From assembly GCA_023701285.1 (NCBI GenBank), contig JAMPXH010000020.1, positions 1 to 46,470 of the forward strand: 46,470 nucleotides of DNA, written 5' to 3'. Below, in pieces: positions 44,864 to 46,470 of the stretch. Position numbers and translations under genes: made by a program. Under the pieces are notes generated by a model. The model had not been told where the DNA came from, made no database searches, and saw only the letters and a list, made by a program, of their open reading frames with translations. Every line of letters starts with the position of its first letter. Position 1 is the stretch's first letter. This DNA comes from Candidatus Didemnitutus sp. (GTDB lineage Bacteria > Verrucomicrobiota > Verrucomicrobiia > Opitutales > Opitutaceae).

Positions 44864-46470
44864 TCACGGATACCAGATCGTGCGGGCGATGTGCTGCTCC
44901 TGGTGGGTGGAGGTGCAGTAATAGTAGAGGATCGTCAGTCCGCCGTCCGGACGCGGCAGCACACGGGTGTAGCCGATGTCCCAGTTGAGCGCGCCGTTGC
45001 GCAGCTGGATTTCGCTGCCCCACGTGTTGCCGCCGTCGAGGCTGATCTTGGCGCGCAAACCGAGGTCGGTGGATTCGCTGCGCCGGCAACCGTAGATCGC
45101 GACGAGCTTCGGCCCGCCGAGCGAGACGAGCGTCGCGGGATTGGTGGAGAAGGTTTCGAGTTCGGAGAGGAACACCCAGTCGCGACAGCCGTTGCGCGAC
45201 TCGTAGATGTCCGTCCACTTGTCGTCGGCCGTGCCGCCGCCGTCCGGGTAACGCTGGCGCTTGCGCACGGCGACGACGTAGTGATCATCGGCAATGCGAA
45301 CCGCCGAAGGCATGATCGACCACGAGTTCTCCAACGCGCCGGCCTCGGCCCCGGGATCGTCGCCGATGATCGAGCGGATGTTGAAATTCAGGGCGCCGTT
45401 GTCATTGAAGGCGCGCATCACGTAGGAACGTCCGCGCGCGTCGTCGGTCTCGGTCGAGACGAGGAACCACAGGGTGTTGTCCGCATCGAGCGGGATGTAG
45501 CTGGTGCGCGCCCGCACGTGTTGATCTAGCAGCGCCGGGATGCGGTAAGGATCCGACCACGTGTCTCCGCGATCGGTGGAGTAGAACAGCAGCATGCCAC
45601 GCGTCTTCAGCGCCAGGCCGGGATGCGAGAAGTCGATTTCGGGAATCGCATCGATGATGTCGCCGTTGCTGATGTGCTTTTGCGGCTTCACGTGTGCGTG
45701 CGATTCGAGCGACCACGTCGCGCCACCGTCGGTGCTGCGAGCGAACTTGGTTTCCTGATCGCCGGTGTAGTGGTGGCCCGTGCTGCCCGGATTCGAAACC
45801 CATTGCGCGGTGTTGAAGCTCACGAGCATCTCGTCGTCGCCCCACGACCAAGCGCCTTCGTTCGCGGGCCATGCTGAAAAAACGTTCGTCGCGTGATAGA
45901 CGATGCCATGGCTCGCCGCGGCGGCGCCGGTCGCCACCTTGATGTTCCAAAGCTGCGCGTCGCTGAAGCCGCCGTCCGTCGTGTGGTTGAAGATCGAAAA
46001 GCCGACCGTGTCGAAGGTCGTCACCAGGCCGGACGTGTCCTCCGTCGCGTAGGTGAGCAGCGATTCCATGAGATCGGACCAGATCTCGATCCGCACGAGA
46101 ATGCGATCGACCGTGCGTTCCAGACGCAGCCGGGCTGCGTAGGAGCGGTCCGGCTGGATGCCCTGGGCGGACGCGTGCGGGCCGCTCAGCGAGCCGAGCC
46201 GTTGATACGCCGTGCTCGATGTCATGAACCGATGCGTGCCGTCGCGCTCGACGACTTCTATCGTGGGCGTGCTGATGCCGGTGCTGGCAACATACTTGGG
46301 ATTCAGGTTCACGCCATAACCGCGATAGGTCGTCCCGGAGTTCTGCACGTTGCCGCCGTCGGTCGTGAACAGGTTGTTGGAGAGGCCCTGCGAGTCGAAG
46401 AGCCCCGCGCGGAACGCCACGCCGGAGTCGCCGAGCATGCCGTCGCAGCGGAAGTTGAACGTCAACAGGA
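44864..46470 (-). CDS. Sialidase-like paralogue, 5' end beyond the window
   Basis: The visible 535 codons continue past the right edge. The end reads '...HQEQHIARTIWYP', then stop. The sequence parallels the protein at 42329: 'GDSGVAFRAGLFDSQGLSNN', 'SSTAYQRLG', 'SAWPANEGAWSWG', then Asp-boxes 'STDGGATWS', 'STDRGDTWSDPY' and 'SLDGGNTWGSEI'. It stops at the propeller end and lacks the extra C-terminal module. It is a tandem paralogue, 21 nt from the start of the next gene. The TTG at 46463-46465 is internal; the true start and signal peptide are outside the window. Confidence 0.88.
   Translation of the reverse strand, partial: LLTFNFRCDGMLGDSGVAFRAGLFDSQGLSNNLFTTDGGNVQNSGTTYRGYGVNLNPKYVASTGISTPTIEVVERDGTHRFMTSSTAYQRLGSLSGPHASAQGIQPDRSYAARLRLERTVDRILVRIEIWSDLMESLLTYATEDTSGLVTTFDTVGFSIFNHTTDGGFSDAQLWNIKVATGAAAASHGIVYHATNVFSAWPANEGAWSWGDDEMLVSFNTAQWVSNPGSTGHHYTGDQETKFARSTDGGATWSLESHAHVKPQKHISNGDIIDAIPEIDFSHPGLALKTRGMLLFYSTDRGDTWSDPYRIPALLDQHVRARTSYIPLDADNTLWFLVSTETDDARGRSYVMRAFNDNGALNFNIRSIIGDDPGAEAGALENSWSIMPSAVRIADDHYVVAVRKRQRYPDGGGTADDKWTDIYESRNGCRDWVFLSELETFSTNPATLVSLGGPKLVAIYGCRRSESTDLGLRAKISLDGGNTWGSEIQLRNGALNWDIGYTRVLPRPDGGLTILYYYCTSTHQEQHIARTIWYP

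Noticed and set aside
1-46470. CRISPR arrays, tRNA or rRNA genes, intact transposases or prophage
   Set aside because: No regular direct-repeat arrays, cloverleaf patterns or recognisable transposase or phage proteins were seen on reading both strands.

Overview
The window is strongly GC-rich DNA with dense genes and long meaningless antisense ORFs. It looks like a chromosome segment of a Verrucomicrobiota bacterium, most likely Opitutaceae-like. This is inferred from three traits: a C-terminal module (Trp/Phe stretch, Asp-rich 'DADGD' turn, 'NLLEYALG'-type tail) on two large secreted proteins, bacillithiol genes, and many secreted BNR/LamG/Calx-beta proteins. No rRNA, tRNA, CRISPR array or intact mobile element was seen.

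Region 1 (1-12,228) is a fatty-acid oxidation locus. A minus-strand operon reads PaaK-type acyl-CoA ligase, FadI-type thiolase, FadJ-type two-domain enzyme, EtfA. Across a divergent gap lie a DUF4442 thioesterase-like protein, an HSDL2-like SDR and an XRE/ScfR-type acyl-CoA-responsive regulator. A CAP-domain protein and a VLCAD-like acyl-CoA dehydrogenase follow on the minus strand. Two near-identical AT-rich motifs precede the SDR-regulator pair.

Region 2 (12,495-20,867, plus strand) holds a DUF2911 protein and a secreted PIG-L deacetylase fused to a ThuA-like domain. Next come a 50-residue membrane protein overlapping a sodium:solute symporter, and a three-gene bacillithiol cluster. In that cluster the BshC position is taken by a 257-residue protein that keeps the BshC end motifs but is about half the usual length. 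This is the most interesting protein in the window.

Region 3 (21,064-28,534) is a tandem pair of giant secreted paralogues. Each joins an N-formylglutamate-amidohydrolase-like domain to Calx-beta and LamG domains. Region 4 (28,535-31,338) is a patchwork: an intact secreted sialidase-like gene, a 5'-truncated hsdM remnant and a dinB scrap, bracketed by two related terminator-like elements.

Region 5 (31,339-38,702) is a compact divergent sugar-oxidation locus. The minus arm encodes a lactonase, an RraA-family protein, a split UxaA-type dehydratase and an L-fucose-dehydrogenase-like SDR. The plus arm encodes an IclR regulator, a mutarotase, an FAH-family dehydratase and a 2-oxoglutarate-semialdehyde-type aldehyde dehydrogenase. 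Together they fit non-phosphorylative oxidation of L-fucose and/or D-arabinose to 2-oxoglutarate, possibly with an aldolase branch. Region 6 (38,708-46,470, minus strand) encodes secreted glycan-active proteins: an FG-GAP/VCBS protein, a sialate-O-acetylesterase-like protein and two tandem sialidase-like proteins, the last cut by the window edge. They may release the sugars used by region 5.
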